Part shown: in pieces, positions 15,749 to 24,228 of the stretch
Layout: each line of letters starts with the position of its first letter
How positions within the stretch are numbered: position 1 is the first letter of the stretch
Made by a program: the position numbers and the translations under genes
Notes under the pieces: model-generated
Databases searched by the model: none
What the model was told of the DNA's origin: nothing
The model's input: the letters and a program-made list of their open reading frames with translations, nothing else
NCBI GenBank assembly: GCA_016781485.1
Contig: JADDQH010000018.1
Coordinates: forward strand, 1 to 41,116
Direction: 5' to 3'
Length of the DNA stretch: 41,116 bases
Source: Chloroflexota bacterium
GTDB taxonomy: Bacteria; Chloroflexota; Limnocylindria; Limnocylindrales; CSP1-4

Positions 15749-17269
15749 GTGCGCCTCGGGACGCCCGCGCTCGTGAGCTTCGGAACGCCGGCTGCCAACG
15801 CCGGCGAAGACGCTCCTCCACAGCTACAGATCGAGCACGATCTCCCCGGTGCCGTCGCGGCGGTTGTGACAGTCCGCGCCCAGACCCGCCGCGCACTCGT
15901 TCCCGGCGTGTCCGCCCTAGCCGAAATCGCGTCGCGCCTCGGGTTCCGCGACGCGGAGGCGTTGACCACGCTCGCCGCCGCTCACCGGCTCGGCGCCGAC
16001 GTGCTCGTGACGCTTGACGAGCGGCTCCTGGCAAACCGAGACGGGCCGCTCCTGAGTGGCTGGAACCTGCTGACGCCAGAAGAGGCCTTCGTCGCCGTCG
16101 GAGCGTGGACTCGCTCGCTTGGGATGGGTCGGCCCGACGACCCGGCGACCGGCGGCAACTTCGTCTATTACTGGGCGGTTGCCCGGGGCCTTACTCCGCA
16201 TGGCTGGGCGGCGTACGCGGCTTGGGTGACCGGGGAACATGACGTCCCCGGCTGGCAAACGTCCGCAGACCTAGCCGGTTCTGTTTTCTCTCGTCTCGAT
16301 TGCGTTATCCGCTCGCTGGACGAGATGTATCGCCTCTGGCAGCGTCGAACGAACAACGAGACGATTGACGCTATGCAAGCTGAGTTCGACGTGGCGGTCC
16401 TCCGGACATGGGCAATCCACGATGTGCTGGCACTTCTTTCGGGAACCCATCTCCAATTCCCGCTCGACCCCCGGCACGGTGCGAAGTGGGGATTCTTGGC
16501 CCACGACTGGCAGGCCGCCGCCCGAAAGGTCCCGCGTGGCAGTGATCTCTTGGCCACCGTTGCTGCGTTCGCGCCTCGATTGCGCCTTTCGCAGGAACTC
16601 CGCCACCACGCGATCCACCGCGCTCAGCTCGCGACGATGTCGGTCCACGGCGACGGCCAGAGCCGCGCGCTTCCAGAAAAGCGGATTCGGATACCCGCCG
16701 GCGTTCTGGCGCGGATGAAGCGGTCGTTGGACCAGATTGGAGACCCGCCGCGCGCTTGGGGTATCGGCGACGAGGTTCGGGCACACACGCTGCCGGTCAC
16801 GGTTCGCCGTCGCGAGGGCTGGGAGGACTCATACGAGGAGCCGAGCGAGGGTTGGGCCTTGCTCGACCCGGTGCCGTTCGCAATTCGGATGGTTGCCGCT
16901 GCCGCGGAGCTCGCCGACAAGGTCTTCGAGGTCCTCGACCCCGCATCCGATCCTGCCCTTCCGGAGCGACTCCAAGCACTCGTTCGTCGGATACCGGAGG
17001 ACTACCCGTTCCGCCCGCGCGACCTGGCCGCGGCGATCCTTTCGAGCCCGCTCGCAGGCACGCAACGTGGGTTCCGTGGAGCGTTGACGAAACCCAGTAG
17101 GACGAAACTCAGTAGATTTCCGGGAAGTATCGCGTGCCGATTAAGGAGCCCCACCGCAGGCACGGCGACGTCAAGCAAGGAGCGGCGGCTCGCGGTCTCT
17201 ACGACCGCGCCTGGATTCCGAGCTCGAGGTCCCGTCCTCGCCATCTGGTCTCCGAAGACCGCGTCCTAG
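15749..17269 (+). CDS. PIN-like plus HEPN-like putative ribonuclease
   Basis: 506 residues in one frame. Residues about 55-110 (VSALAEIASRLGFRDAEALT, then AAHRLGADVLVTLDERLL) resemble the C-terminal half of a PIN nuclease, with Asp90 in the expected acidic position. A long helical region follows (175-300) and contains LRHHAIHR, with Arg285-x4-His290, the HEPN RNase motif. A region 300-440 of unknown fold comes next; the last 70 or so residues look out of frame. A good frame from ATG 15520 (MTELVVRRLDFTQDPLHRPW) may supply the missing N-terminal part if there is a frameshift near 15750. Role in RNA cleavage or phage defence is inference. Only gene of its cassette. Confidence 0.5.
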   Translation: MRLGTPALVSFGTPAANAGEDAPPQLQIEHDLPGAVAAVVTVRAQTRRALVPGVSALAEIASRLGFRDAEALTTLAAAHRLGADVLVTLDERLLANRDGPLLSGWNLLTPEEAFVAVGAWTRSLGMGRPDDPATGGNFVYYWAVARGLTPHGWAAYAAWVTGEHDVPGWQTSADLAGSVFSRLDCVIRSLDEMYRLWQRRTNNETIDAMQAEFDVAVLRTWAIHDVLALLSGTHLQFPLDPRHGAKWGFLAHDWQAAARKVPRGSDLLATVAAFAPRLRLSQELRHHAIHRAQLATMSVHGDGQSRALPEKRIRIPAGVLARMKRSLDQIGDPPRAWGIGDEVRAHTLPVTVRRREGWEDSYEEPSEGWALLDPVPFAIRMVAAAAELADKVFEVLDPASDPALPERLQALVRRIPEDYPFRPRDLAAAILSSPLAGTQRGFRGALTKPSRTKLSRFPGSIACRLRSPTAGTATSSKERRLAVSTTAPGFRARGPVLAIWSPKTAS

Positions 17270-17284
17270 AGCTGGCGGAGCGGT

Positions 17285-17337
17285 CACGACTTGGGAAGGC
17301 CCTGGGAGTGGGCGGTTCAAATCCTCTCGCGCCGTCC
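17285..17337 (+). repeat. Array repeat 8, class A
   Basis: AAGGCCCTGGGAGTGGGCGG, TTCAAATCC, and the partial core CCTCTCGCGCCG. The T-loop-like TTCAAAT matches the tRNA consensus here. Antisense it reads GARGFEPPTPRAF. Confidence 0.7.
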
Positions 17338-17589
17338 CGGGGCGTAAGCTGCCCGAGCGTGGTCTCCGTATCGGGTGAGCCACCGAGCCTCGAGGTCGTG
17401 CCATTCGGGGTGATCGCGACGGCCGCGATGCTCATCGCGACCAGCTACTTCCGGGGACAGGCACGGTCATGACCGGCCCTTGGCCACCACTCGTATCCCG
17501 ATGAGGAGGCGCTCGGTCGCGTGGGATGACCGCGGCACCGAGCGAAAGCGCGCCTAGAGGTAGAACTTCGGTGTCTACGAGAAGTAGCC

Positions 17590-18171
17590 TTGGCAAGTCT
17601 GGAAGCGCCCGCCTTAGTGATCGCCTCACGTCGGCTGCGGCTACCGAGGGGATGTGTTGAGATCGACGAACGTGCCGGAGCGCGTCAGCAGGCGGTAGCG
17701 CGAGCGAACGACGACCGCGAGGCGATCATTCGGAGCGGAAGTGGATCCGCTGGCTGCAACTTCCACAGATCGTCGCCGATCCTCTTCTTAGTCGCAGCGC
17801 ATCTCGTTGCTGGTTGTCTCGGCCATCGTGGCGATCCACGACAGTCGCTCTGGGCCGAGAACCAATCGAGCCAGACGTACCTGCTAGCCGTTCAGGGCAC
17901 AGACCTAATGGGGACGTGGGAAATCAAGGGACACAGCTCGCGGCTAGTCTTTGGGGTGCCTGCAGAAGGAGACGGGATTCGGACGCGACTACTGGACCCG
18001 AGCTGCCGAGGTGTAGCCGAGTTCTTTGTCAGCGACTTTCCTGCAGGCATCGTAATCGACCCGTCCGGGCGCGCTCGTGTCGTGTCTGGGTCCGGCGTTG
18101 ACAGGATTGAGACTGATCGAGACGGAATCGCGCGTGAGTATCCGAGAACGAGGCGATGCGGCGGCTCGTGA
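17590..18171 (+). CDS. Putative lipoprotein (start uncertain)
   Basis: The frame is open from 17590, but the convincing part begins with a signal-like segment SSPILFLVAAHLVAGCLG near 17765-17820, with lipobox VAGC. No canonical ATG lies just before it, so the true start is uncertain, or the 5' end is damaged. The mature part of about 110 residues contains TYLLAVQGTDLMGTWEIKGH and ends with a DRIETDRDGIAREYPRTRRC tail. No family is recognised. It is the only gene between repeats 8 and 9. Confidence 0.5.
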   Translation: MASLEAPALVIASRRLRLPRGCVEIDERAGARQQAVARANDDREAIIRSGSGSAGCNFHRSSPILFLVAAHLVAGCLGHRGDPRQSLWAENQSSQTYLLAVQGTDLMGTWEIKGHSSRLVFGVPAEGDGIRTRLLDPSCRGVAEFFVSDFPAGIVIDPSGRARVVSGSGVDRIETDRDGIAREYPRTRRCGGS

Positions 18172-18260
18172 GCTCCACCCGATCCCGATCTGAGAGTCCA
18201 CTTCGATTCACCGGGGGAGGTCAGGCGTCACGCCGCGACGAGGGCGTTGACGACTGACGC

Positions 18261-18313
18261 GGGCAGGACGATGCGAGGGCCTGGGAGTCGGAGGTTCAAA
18301 TCCATTCGCACCG
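18261..18313 (+). repeat. Array repeat 9, class A
   Basis: GGGCAGGACGATGCGAGGGC, CTGGGAGTCGGAGGTTCAAA and TCCATTCGCACCG. The GTCGGAGGTTCAAATCC part is the closest of all copies to a genuine tRNA-Pro T-arm. Confidence 0.7.
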
Positions 18314-18397
18314 AACGCGACGCGCCTCATCGGCCTCGATGCGAGGAGATCGCGGCACTGCTCGACTGATGGGCGGCGCTGCCGCTAGCCTCACGGA

Positions 18398-18739
18398 GTG
18401 TCGTTCGATGAGGTTGCCGAGCTGTACGACGCGGTGCGCCCAGCCTACCCGGAGCAGCTATTCGATGACCTGCTGACGATTGCCGCAACGCCGGATCGCG
18501 GTCGCGTCATCGATGTCGGTGCGGGGACCGGACAAGCGACGGAACAGCTTGCTCGCCGCGGTCTCTCGGTCTTAGCCGTCGAGCCTGCGCCACAGCTTGC
18601 GGAACGTGCGCGGCTGCGGTTGGCACCCTGGCCGAACGCCTCAGTCGTTACGGCGACGTTCGAGGACCCGCCGGCCGAGGCCGACTCCTTCACTTTGAGC
18701 CGCGTAACAGTGCTCTACGCGGCTCCGGTTCTGAAGTAG
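18398..18739 (+). pseudogene. Methyltransferase N-terminal fragment, copy 2
   Basis: From GTG 18398: SFDEVAELYDAVRPAYPEQ, VIDVGAGTGQATEQLARRG, and a little further than copy 1, through VEPAPQLAERARLRL and SVVTATFEDPPAEADSFTL, then an abrupt end after 113 residues. Its first 166 bp are nearly identical to 7314-7479. A complete SAM methyltransferase of this family has about 250-270 residues (compare 23419-24228), so the catalytic C-terminal half is gone. The two copies are truncated at different points. Confidence 0.8.
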
Positions 18740-18838
18740 CCGGGAACCTGTCATCGATCGTCCCGAGGGCGCGCCTACCCGCCGGGCCGGCGAGCTGAGA
18801 GCCACAAAGGCGTCACCGCGCAGTGCTACGCTCCGTCC

Positions 18839-19006
18839 ATGGCGACGCGCGGCAGATCCGTACTCGTTGGGCTGGCGATCGTCCTTGGCGTCCTCGCCGC
18901 GTCCGCGTACCTGTGGAACTCGGACGCGAGGGCCTTCGTGATCGTGCTCTTGCCGTTCGCCGTGCCGGGCGTTCTGCTGATCGGATGGGCGGCGCGCCGA
19001 GCCTGA
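18839..19006 (+). CDS. Small two-helix membrane protein
   Basis: 55 residues from ATG 18839 to TGA 19004-19006. Two clear hydrophobic helices (SVLVGLAIVLGVLAASAYLW and FVIVLLPFAVPGVLLIGWAA) are joined by NSDARA, and the ends are basic. No family is recognised. It sits in the cassette between repeats 9 and 10, between the methyltransferase fragment and a lipoprotein gene. Confidence 0.5.
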   Translation: MATRGRSVLVGLAIVLGVLAASAYLWNSDARAFVIVLLPFAVPGVLLIGWAARRA

Positions 19007-19219
19007 CCCGCTACGCTCGACCGGAGCCGAGGTGGTGACGCATCGGCCTCCAACGGTTCGAGCACTCACCGGGTGCTTTCCAACACCGCAACGGGGGGCA
19101 CCCCCGATCACAGCGGTGACCTCGAGGACGGGTGCGTCGCGCCCAGGAAGACCGGAGCACGCGGCCGGCGCCCCCGTCTCAAGCGTGGGAGCGGCAAAGC
19201 GGGCCTGTGCGAAGGCAGG

Positions 19220-19717
19220 ATGCGACTTTCCGTACGCCGTCTAATATCGTCCGCCTTGGTGGGTCTCGCCTGCGTGACGGGATGCGACACGCGTCCTCCG
19301 CAGGCAATCGACCGAAGCGGTTGCTCGACCACAGCGGCGCTTGAAGCGGGTCTCCGCGAGCTTCGAGCGGCTCGAAATGCCGCGGATCGGCATGACACCG
19401 CAGCAGTAAACGGCGCGGGCCGCGCAGCTCAAAGCAATGCTCGGCGGGCACGAGACGGCTTGGCAGAGATCGAAACCTCTGGTCGGCTCAGCGAGCACCG
19501 GCAGGAGCTCCTCGACATCGCGCTATTTGTCGATCAAGCCGGATCGTTCTTTGCGACCGTGGAGAATGCTGCGACGACCGATGTCGCCGATGCCGACCGT
19601 CAGCTGGACCACTACGCGCGTCGACTTGAGGCTGTGGAGTCGGAGCTCGCCCGCGGTGGGGGCTGTCGGCGCGGGTCCTCGCGAGCTAGAGACCCGGTTC
19701 CGAGGGAGATGACGTGA
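19220..19717 (+). CDS. Putative lipoprotein, helical
   Basis: 165 residues from ATG 19220 with GGCAGG upstream. RLSVRRLISSALVGLACVTGC is a signal peptide with lipobox VTGC. The mature part is predicted to be mostly helical: TAALEAGLRELRAARNAAD, ARRARDGLAEIETSGRLSEH, and DADRQLDHYARRLEAVESEL. No family is recognised. Part of the cassette between repeats 9 and 10. Confidence 0.55.
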   Translation: MRLSVRRLISSALVGLACVTGCDTRPPQAIDRSGCSTTAALEAGLRELRAARNAADRHDTAAVNGAGRAAQSNARRARDGLAEIETSGRLSEHRQELLDIALFVDQAGSFFATVENAATTDVADADRQLDHYARRLEAVESELARGGGCRRGSSRARDPVPREMT

Positions 19718-19978
19718 CGCGATGCCGTTCTCCCCGCGTCGGTTGCGTTGTGAGCGATGTGCGGATCGACGCAGTGACGCACGAGTCAGGGTCGCTCCTG
19801 ACGGTGTTCGCGTGGCGGCCTGGAGACTTCCCGCTGCGCCGGGTAGCTGGGTGACGCCGCCTCTGTCAGCACCTCTTCGAAATGCTCCCGCCGTGCCGCA
19901 GCGACGACACCTCCCGGGAGAGCCTGTCGTGGGCGCGAGCAACCGACGGCTCGCCCGCCCATCACCGCGACGCGGACT

Positions 19979-20160
19979 AATAGTTGGAAAGTGTCGGCCC
20001 GAGACCTCTCGCCCCGACCACTCCCACGTCTTTTCGAAGGGCGGCGTGCCCCAGCAGCCACGCGTTCTCGTTCGGTTGCGGGTAGAGCGCCACGACTTCC
20101 GGCCCGTCTACCTCGACCCGCTCGAAGATCTCGTGGAGCGCCTCCTCCCTCAGCTTGTCC
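19979..20160 (+). repeat. Array repeat 10, class B plus the longest recombinase-tail relic
   Basis: TAGTTGGAAAGTGTCGGCCC, GAGA, and the full core CCTCTCGCCCCGACCA (20005-20020). The minus strand from about 20160 to a TAG at 19977 encodes DKLREEALHEIFERVEVDGP, EVVALYPQPNENAWLLGHAA, LRKDVGVVGARGLGPTLSNY and a stop. I read it as the C-terminal end of a site-specific (probably serine) recombinase that lost the rest of its gene. Confidence 0.75.
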
Positions 20161-20212
20161 GTCGCTCGTTGGCTCTACGCCGCGGCCGTCGAACGCTGTC
20201 GAGGCTCATCTA

Positions 20213-20455
20213 CTAGCTCACCGGCCGCTGCGGCGGCGCCTTCTTCGGGTCCGCGCGTACCAGCGACAAGCGGTACGACTTGAACGCCTCCACCTGCTCC
20301 ACCCTGACCCCGACGGCACCGCCGTACTTCCGCGCCACGGCGTCGAGGTCCTCCTGGCCTACGACGATCGTTCCGCCGACGCGGTCGAGCAGCACGGGTA
20401 GGCCAAGGTCTGCAACCATGCGGAGATCGACCTTCTTCGCAAACGGATTAGGCAC
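20213..20455 (-). CDS. Uncharacterised 80-residue protein, paralogue of 3339-3839
   Basis: 80 residues: MPNPFAKKVDLRMVADLGLP, VLLDRVGGTIVVGQEDLDAV, ARKYGGAVGVRVEQVEAFKS, then YRLSLVRADPKKAPPQRPVS and a stop. It looks like a small soluble alpha/beta protein. No family is recognised. Nearly identical over its length to the copy at 3606-3839, which lost the stop codon. It is the first gene after repeat 10, so a cassette may have carried it. Confidence 0.6.
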   Translation of the reverse strand: MPNPFAKKVDLRMVADLGLPVLLDRVGGTIVVGQEDLDAVARKYGGAVGVRVEQVEAFKSYRLSLVRADPKKAPPQRPVS

Positions 20456-20569
20456 TGCTTTAGAGTCTCCTACGCTGCTACCCCTCGGTTATCGAACGGC
20501 TATTCGTCTCGTCTCGTTGATGCAACATTTCCTCGGTGCCAGCCGGATTTCTGTCGCCGAGCATCATGT

Positions 20570-21686
20570 CTAGACGCGCCTTGTACCGATGTCCGGATAC
20601 CTGAACGGGATTTGGGTCGAGTACTTTTCTGCCTCGTCTCCCGTGTAGCCGGGCATCGAGGAGATCCACGGCGCGGGTATCTCCCCGAGTGTGGAGTCGA
20701 AATCGACCGGGAAGACGCCGAACGGATCGAGCCAGCTTGCGGTGATCGTCGTAGCGAGGTCGAACAGAATGACCTCGCCGTTTCGGTCCGTTCCCGCGCG
20801 CAGAGTGACACCATCTCTACGCTCGACGTCGGGCTGGCGCCAATTCCTTTTGTTGAACAGCACGTCATATGCCGCGTATTCCATCCGCCGCACGTACGGC
20901 TCAACGTCGGGTCCACGTGCGTAGGACTCGCGCCTGTCTGCGTGCATCGTTTCCGAACGGACGCGGAGAAGCCAGTCCTGCACCTCCGACTCGGCGTAGT
21001 CGAGATGGTTCGGGTCGGACTGAAGGAAGGCGGTGAGGAGCGGGACGCAAGCAGCGGGACCAGACCGGAATGCGCGTTCGAACACGCGGATATAGTCGCG
21101 GACGCGACCAACTGCCCCTCCTTCTGCAAGGGCATCAGCCAAGAGCGCCAGTCCGTCGAGGCGGTCGAAGATCACGTGCCCTATCGGTTGTTGCCCTGTC
21201 GTCAGCTCAAAAAGCTCTGGAAGGAGAGTGGGCCGCGGGCGCGTGATGAAAGGTCCCGCTATCCCTCGAGCCGCCTTCAGCGATGCGACCTCCTCCTCGT
21301 CGGCCTTTGGCCATGACGCACGGCTTCGTCGACAGAACTTCCCGCCGGCACGGATACACCACCCCCAGCATGTCGGCGAACTCGCCGATAGCGCCTTCTA
21401 GCTCGCGTCGCGGTTCCTCGGGGAGCCGCACCAAGCGGCTGCTATCGATCGACGGCTTGCCGACCTCTAACCTCGAGGCAACCAGGAGCACGGCTCTGTC
21501 GCTCTCCCTAGGCCACGCGAGAGTTGGCCCACCCTCAGGTCTTTCGGGCGCGTCCGTGATGTCGTGTTGCACGTGGAGTTCCTTGGTGAAGACGCTAATC
21601 CCAGCGCTCGTCGTGTAGCTCCAGCGAGCGAGCCGTGCCGGAGCTGGGCGCGTGAGGCGAATCACCGCCAATCGGCTAAGGAGCAC
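20570..21686 (-). pseudogene. Uncharacterised protein of about 370 residues with one frameshift
   Basis: Two minus-strand frames join into one protein. The N-terminal part (21686 down to about 21310) includes STKELH-like and VVYPCRREVLSTKPCVM. At about 21310 a one-base shift leads into KADEEEVASLKAARGIAGPF, then PIGHVIFDRLDGLALLADAL and the long frame to 20570. That frame contains YIRVFERAFRSGPAACVPLL and VLFNKRNWRQPDVERRDG. No domain is recognised. The overall look (long, soluble, mixed) fits a cargo protein of unknown role; the frameshift may be a sequencing error. Confidence 0.5.
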
Positions 21687-21815
21687 GCACGTGTCCTCTC
21701 ACTTTCGGGGCGAGGTTGCGGGCGGGACGACACGTAATCGGAGTCGTCGCGACGCGGTGCATCGACGACCCCAAGACCCTAGGCGACCCCGCGGAGCACC
21801 CGCTGGATAGCGTCA

Positions 21816-21863
21816 GGGACGACGACGCGAGGCCTGGGAGTGGGCGGTTCGAGCCCCCTCGCC
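21816..21863 (+). repeat. Array repeat 11, class A
   Basis: GACGACGCGAGGCCTGGGAG, TGGGCGGTTCGAGCCCCCTC and GCCG. The T-loop-like TTCGAGC fits the tRNA consensus, and the antisense frame still reads GAARGLEPPTPRPRVV. Confidence 0.65.
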
Positions 21864-21923
21864 GCTCCCGCGTGTGCTCATCGCGATACGCAGACGACCG
21901 CCGTCTTCCGTGCGTTATCACCG

Positions 21924-22616
21924 TCAGAACTCGAACCGCGGCGAGGACTGGCTCAAGATCGCCGTCTGCGGGGAGACCGACCACACCGCGCTCAAGTCGT
22001 CCACCATCGCCGAGGCGAGGCTTCGAACATCGGCGGCGGCTGAGGCGTGCATCGCTTCGGCCACGATGAACACCGCGTTCGTGCCGTCGCGGACGGCCGA
22101 GTGGGCGCTCTGCCGATTCGTCCAGCGGCGCGCGTGCGCCCGCCCAGCGGCATCCGCGAAGATCACTTCGCGCGCCTCGGGATGCTCCTCCTCACCTGAG
22201 AACGTCAGGTAGGTCTCATCTCCGGTGGCGTAGCGGACCTCGAGGCACTCCGCGATCTTCGACACATCGAACACGGCCACTGGGATTGCGAACGCGAGGG
22301 AGACCGCGTTACCCAGATCGATCAGAGGGTGGATCTGTGGAAGAGAGCCTTCCTTCTCGAAGCGCCGGAGCAGCGACTCCGAGGCACACCGATATTGCGT
22401 CGGCTTCAGCCCCATCCTCGAAAAGGTCCGCCGCCACGCCTGTATCTCCGGCAGCGTGCTCTCGAACGTAGTGGCGAGCCGTGAGCGCGCGATCGCGCCG
22501 TACCGCGCGACCTGAGACGCAACCGAGACATCGGCGCTGATCCCGCTGGCATACAGCACCCCGGGAACGAGCTCCGGAAAGTCCCGCCAGATGTCCCTCG
22601 AATGCTGGAAGTACAC
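21924..22616 (-). CDS. B3/4 (phenylalanyl-tRNA synthetase beta-like) domain protein
   Basis: 230 residues. FPELVPGVLYASGISADVSV near the start, WRRTFSRMGLKPTQYRCASE in the middle, then HPLIDLGNAVSLAFAIPVAV and LTFSGEEEHPEAREVIFADA, are the hallmarks of stand-alone B3/4-domain proteins. These relate to the editing domain of PheRS beta and may act on misacylated tRNA or nucleic acid. Catalysis is not proven for stand-alone members. It starts 12 bp after the stop of the LysE-type exporter, so the two form an operon in one cassette. Confidence 0.8.
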   Translation of the reverse strand: MYFQHSRDIWRDFPELVPGVLYASGISADVSVASQVARYGAIARSRLATTFESTLPEIQAWRRTFSRMGLKPTQYRCASESLLRRFEKEGSLPQIHPLIDLGNAVSLAFAIPVAVFDVSKIAECLEVRYATGDETYLTFSGEEEHPEAREVIFADAAGRAHARRWTNRQSAHSAVRDGTNAVFIVAEAMHASAAADVRSLASAMVDDLSAVWSVSPQTAILSQSSPRFEF

Positions 22617-22628
22617 CGCCGCCCTCGA

Positions 22629-23240
22629 TCACCGGTCGGTGACCGCGAGCCGGGCGCCGAGCCCCGCGAACGCCACCGCGAACGTCCGGCGCAGCCACGT
22701 CATCACTCGAGGACGAGAGACGACGTGGTCCCGATCGGCAGCGGCGAATACGCCATACAGGACGAAGACCAGGAACGTGAGCAGCATGAAGACGCCGCTC
22801 AACTCCAGCATGCGCAAGGCAGCGTTCGGCTCCCCGGTGCTGACGAACTGCGGCAGGAACGCGAAGAAGAAGATCGTGAGCTTGGGGTTAAGGATGTTGA
22901 TGAGGACGCCGGAGACGATCACCTTCGTCGCTGACCGGGGCGCCACGTTCTCGTCCACCGTCAGTGCTCCGGTGTCTCTCCACGTCGCCCACGCCATGTA
23001 GAGCAGGTAGGCGACGCCCAAGTACTTCATGACCTCGAACGCCAGCGCGCTGGTGTGCAGCAACGCTGCCAGGCCGGTGATTGCTGCGAGCATGTGGGGG
23101 ACGATGCCGAGAGTGCATCCGACCGCGGCGATCAGGCTTGCTCGCGCGCCGCGGGACAGGCCCGCTGCGAGCGTGTAGAGGACGCCCGTGCCAGGAGTGG
23201 CAACGACGATGAGTGTGGTCGTTAGGAACTCGGCGCTCAC
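22629..23240 (-). CDS. LysE/RhtB-family amino-acid exporter
   Basis: 203 residues from GTG (complement of 23238-23240), chosen because GGAGG lies 7 nt upstream and the hydrophobic protein starts there. Six transmembrane helices are visible. GTGVLYTLAAGLSRGARASL, FEVMKYLGVAYLLYMAWATW and INILNPKLTIFFFAFLPQFV are typical family motifs. Predicted proton-driven export of an amino acid or related compound; substrate unknown. Upstream gene of an operon with the B3/4 protein. Intact and of normal family length, in contrast to many array neighbours. Confidence 0.88.
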   Translation of the reverse strand: MSAEFLTTTLIVVATPGTGVLYTLAAGLSRGARASLIAAVGCTLGIVPHMLAAITGLAALLHTSALAFEVMKYLGVAYLLYMAWATWRDTGALTVDENVAPRSATKVIVSGVLINILNPKLTIFFFAFLPQFVSTGEPNAALRMLELSGVFMLLTFLVFVLYGVFAAADRDHVVSRPRVMTWLRRTFAVAFAGLGARLAVTDR

Positions 23241-23316
23241 GTTGATCCTCCAGACCGGGGGTCCCGAGGGTGTCAGTCTAGGCGACGTCGGCCAGGGCGC
23301 TGAGGAGTCTTTCCGG

Positions 23317-23371
23317 GAGGACGATCTGGGGCCTGGGAGTGGGTGGTTCAAATCCTCTCGCCCCGACCATT
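23317..23371 (+). repeat. Array repeat 12, class A with full core
   Basis: GGAGGACGATCTGGGGCCTG, GGAGTGGGTGGTTCAAATCC and the full core CCTCTCGCCCCGACCA (23354-23369). The T-loop matches the tRNA consensus. Antisense: MVGARGFEPPTPRPQIVLP. Confidence 0.75.
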
Positions 23372-23418
23372 CCGACTACTTTCTGACGCCTGACCGCGTT
23401 CCCGTCGCTTGCTCCACC

Positions 23419-24228
23419 TCAGCGCGTCTTCCTCGCGATGCACAGCGTGGTCAGGTAGTGGTCGACGAAACTGCCGCCGAGTTCGCCGTCGATGAGCCTC
23501 CCGATGGCGTCGAAGAGCGAAGCGCGCGCTGCAGGAGCCAGGGACCGATGGTCCGAGTACGTGCCGAGGAGTTCGAGCAGTCGGCCCGAGGTGTAACGCT
23601 CCTCCCACCGGTAGCGCCGCTCCGCCACGACCTCGAAGTAGCCGCTGCCGTTCATCTCTTCCGCGGATCCGTGGATCTCGCTCTCGGCTCGTACCCGAAA
23701 CCGCTCCCCGAGCTCGGGCGCGAATCTGTCGTAGAGCCCCTTCGCTCGGCGGTAATAGACGTCGCTGCCCGGGCCTGCGACGTGATCGTTCCGAATCAGG
23801 GCGATGGCGCCACTCGGTCTCAACGCGTCCGCGGCGAGCCTGAAGCGGAGGACCGGCTCGACCCAGTGGAAGGCGGTCGCCGAGATGACGAGATCGAAGC
23901 TGGAAGGCTCGACCTTCCAGTCCTCGAACCGGCCGGTGACGACGCGACAGCCCGGGTACGGTCGCAGCTTGCGAGCGAGTAGCGCCGCCATACGCCGACC
24001 CGGCTCGATCGCCGTGACCCGGAGCCCGCGCGCTGCCATCGGGAGCGTCGCCTGTCCCGTGCCCGGTCCGACTTCCAGGACGCGTCCGGCGTGAGGGACT
24101 GCGCCGAGGGCGATGGCGTCGTCGATGGCGGCAGCGGGGTAGCCCGGCCGTGCGCGGTCGTAAAGGAACGGAACTTCGTCAAAGATGGTCGCGACCGTGC
24201 GGTCCGGCCCGTCCTTCTGCGCGGTCAT
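23419..24228 (-). CDS. Class I SAM-dependent methyltransferase
   Basis: 269 residues, complete. IFDEVPFLYDRARPGYPAAA at the start, motif I VLEVGPGTGQATLPMAARGL, then VTAIEPGRRMA (motif II), FEDWKVEPSSFDLVISATAF and HWVEP (motif III region). This is the small-molecule-type UbiE/TAM-like family. It is a full-length relative of the two truncated fragments at 7314 and 18398. The substrate is unknown. First gene right of repeat 12, reading leftward toward the repeat. Confidence 0.85.
   Translation of the reverse strand: MTAQKDGPDRTVATIFDEVPFLYDRARPGYPAAAIDDAIALGAVPHAGRVLEVGPGTGQATLPMAARGLRVTAIEPGRRMAALLARKLRPYPGCRVVTGRFEDWKVEPSSFDLVISATAFHWVEPVLRFRLAADALRPSGAIALIRNDHVAGPGSDVYYRRAKGLYDRFAPELGERFRVRAESEIHGSAEEMNGSGYFEVVAERRYRWEERYTSGRLLELLGTYSDHRSLAPAARASLFDAIGRLIDGELGGSFVDHYLTTLCIARKTR

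Noticed and set aside
23317-23371. A functional tRNA gene at repeat 12
   Set aside because: Only the T-arm and acceptor 3' strand fit. The 5' acceptor strand CGGGGCG, D-arm and anticodon arm are not found upstream at the right distance, and the T-stem has a mismatch.
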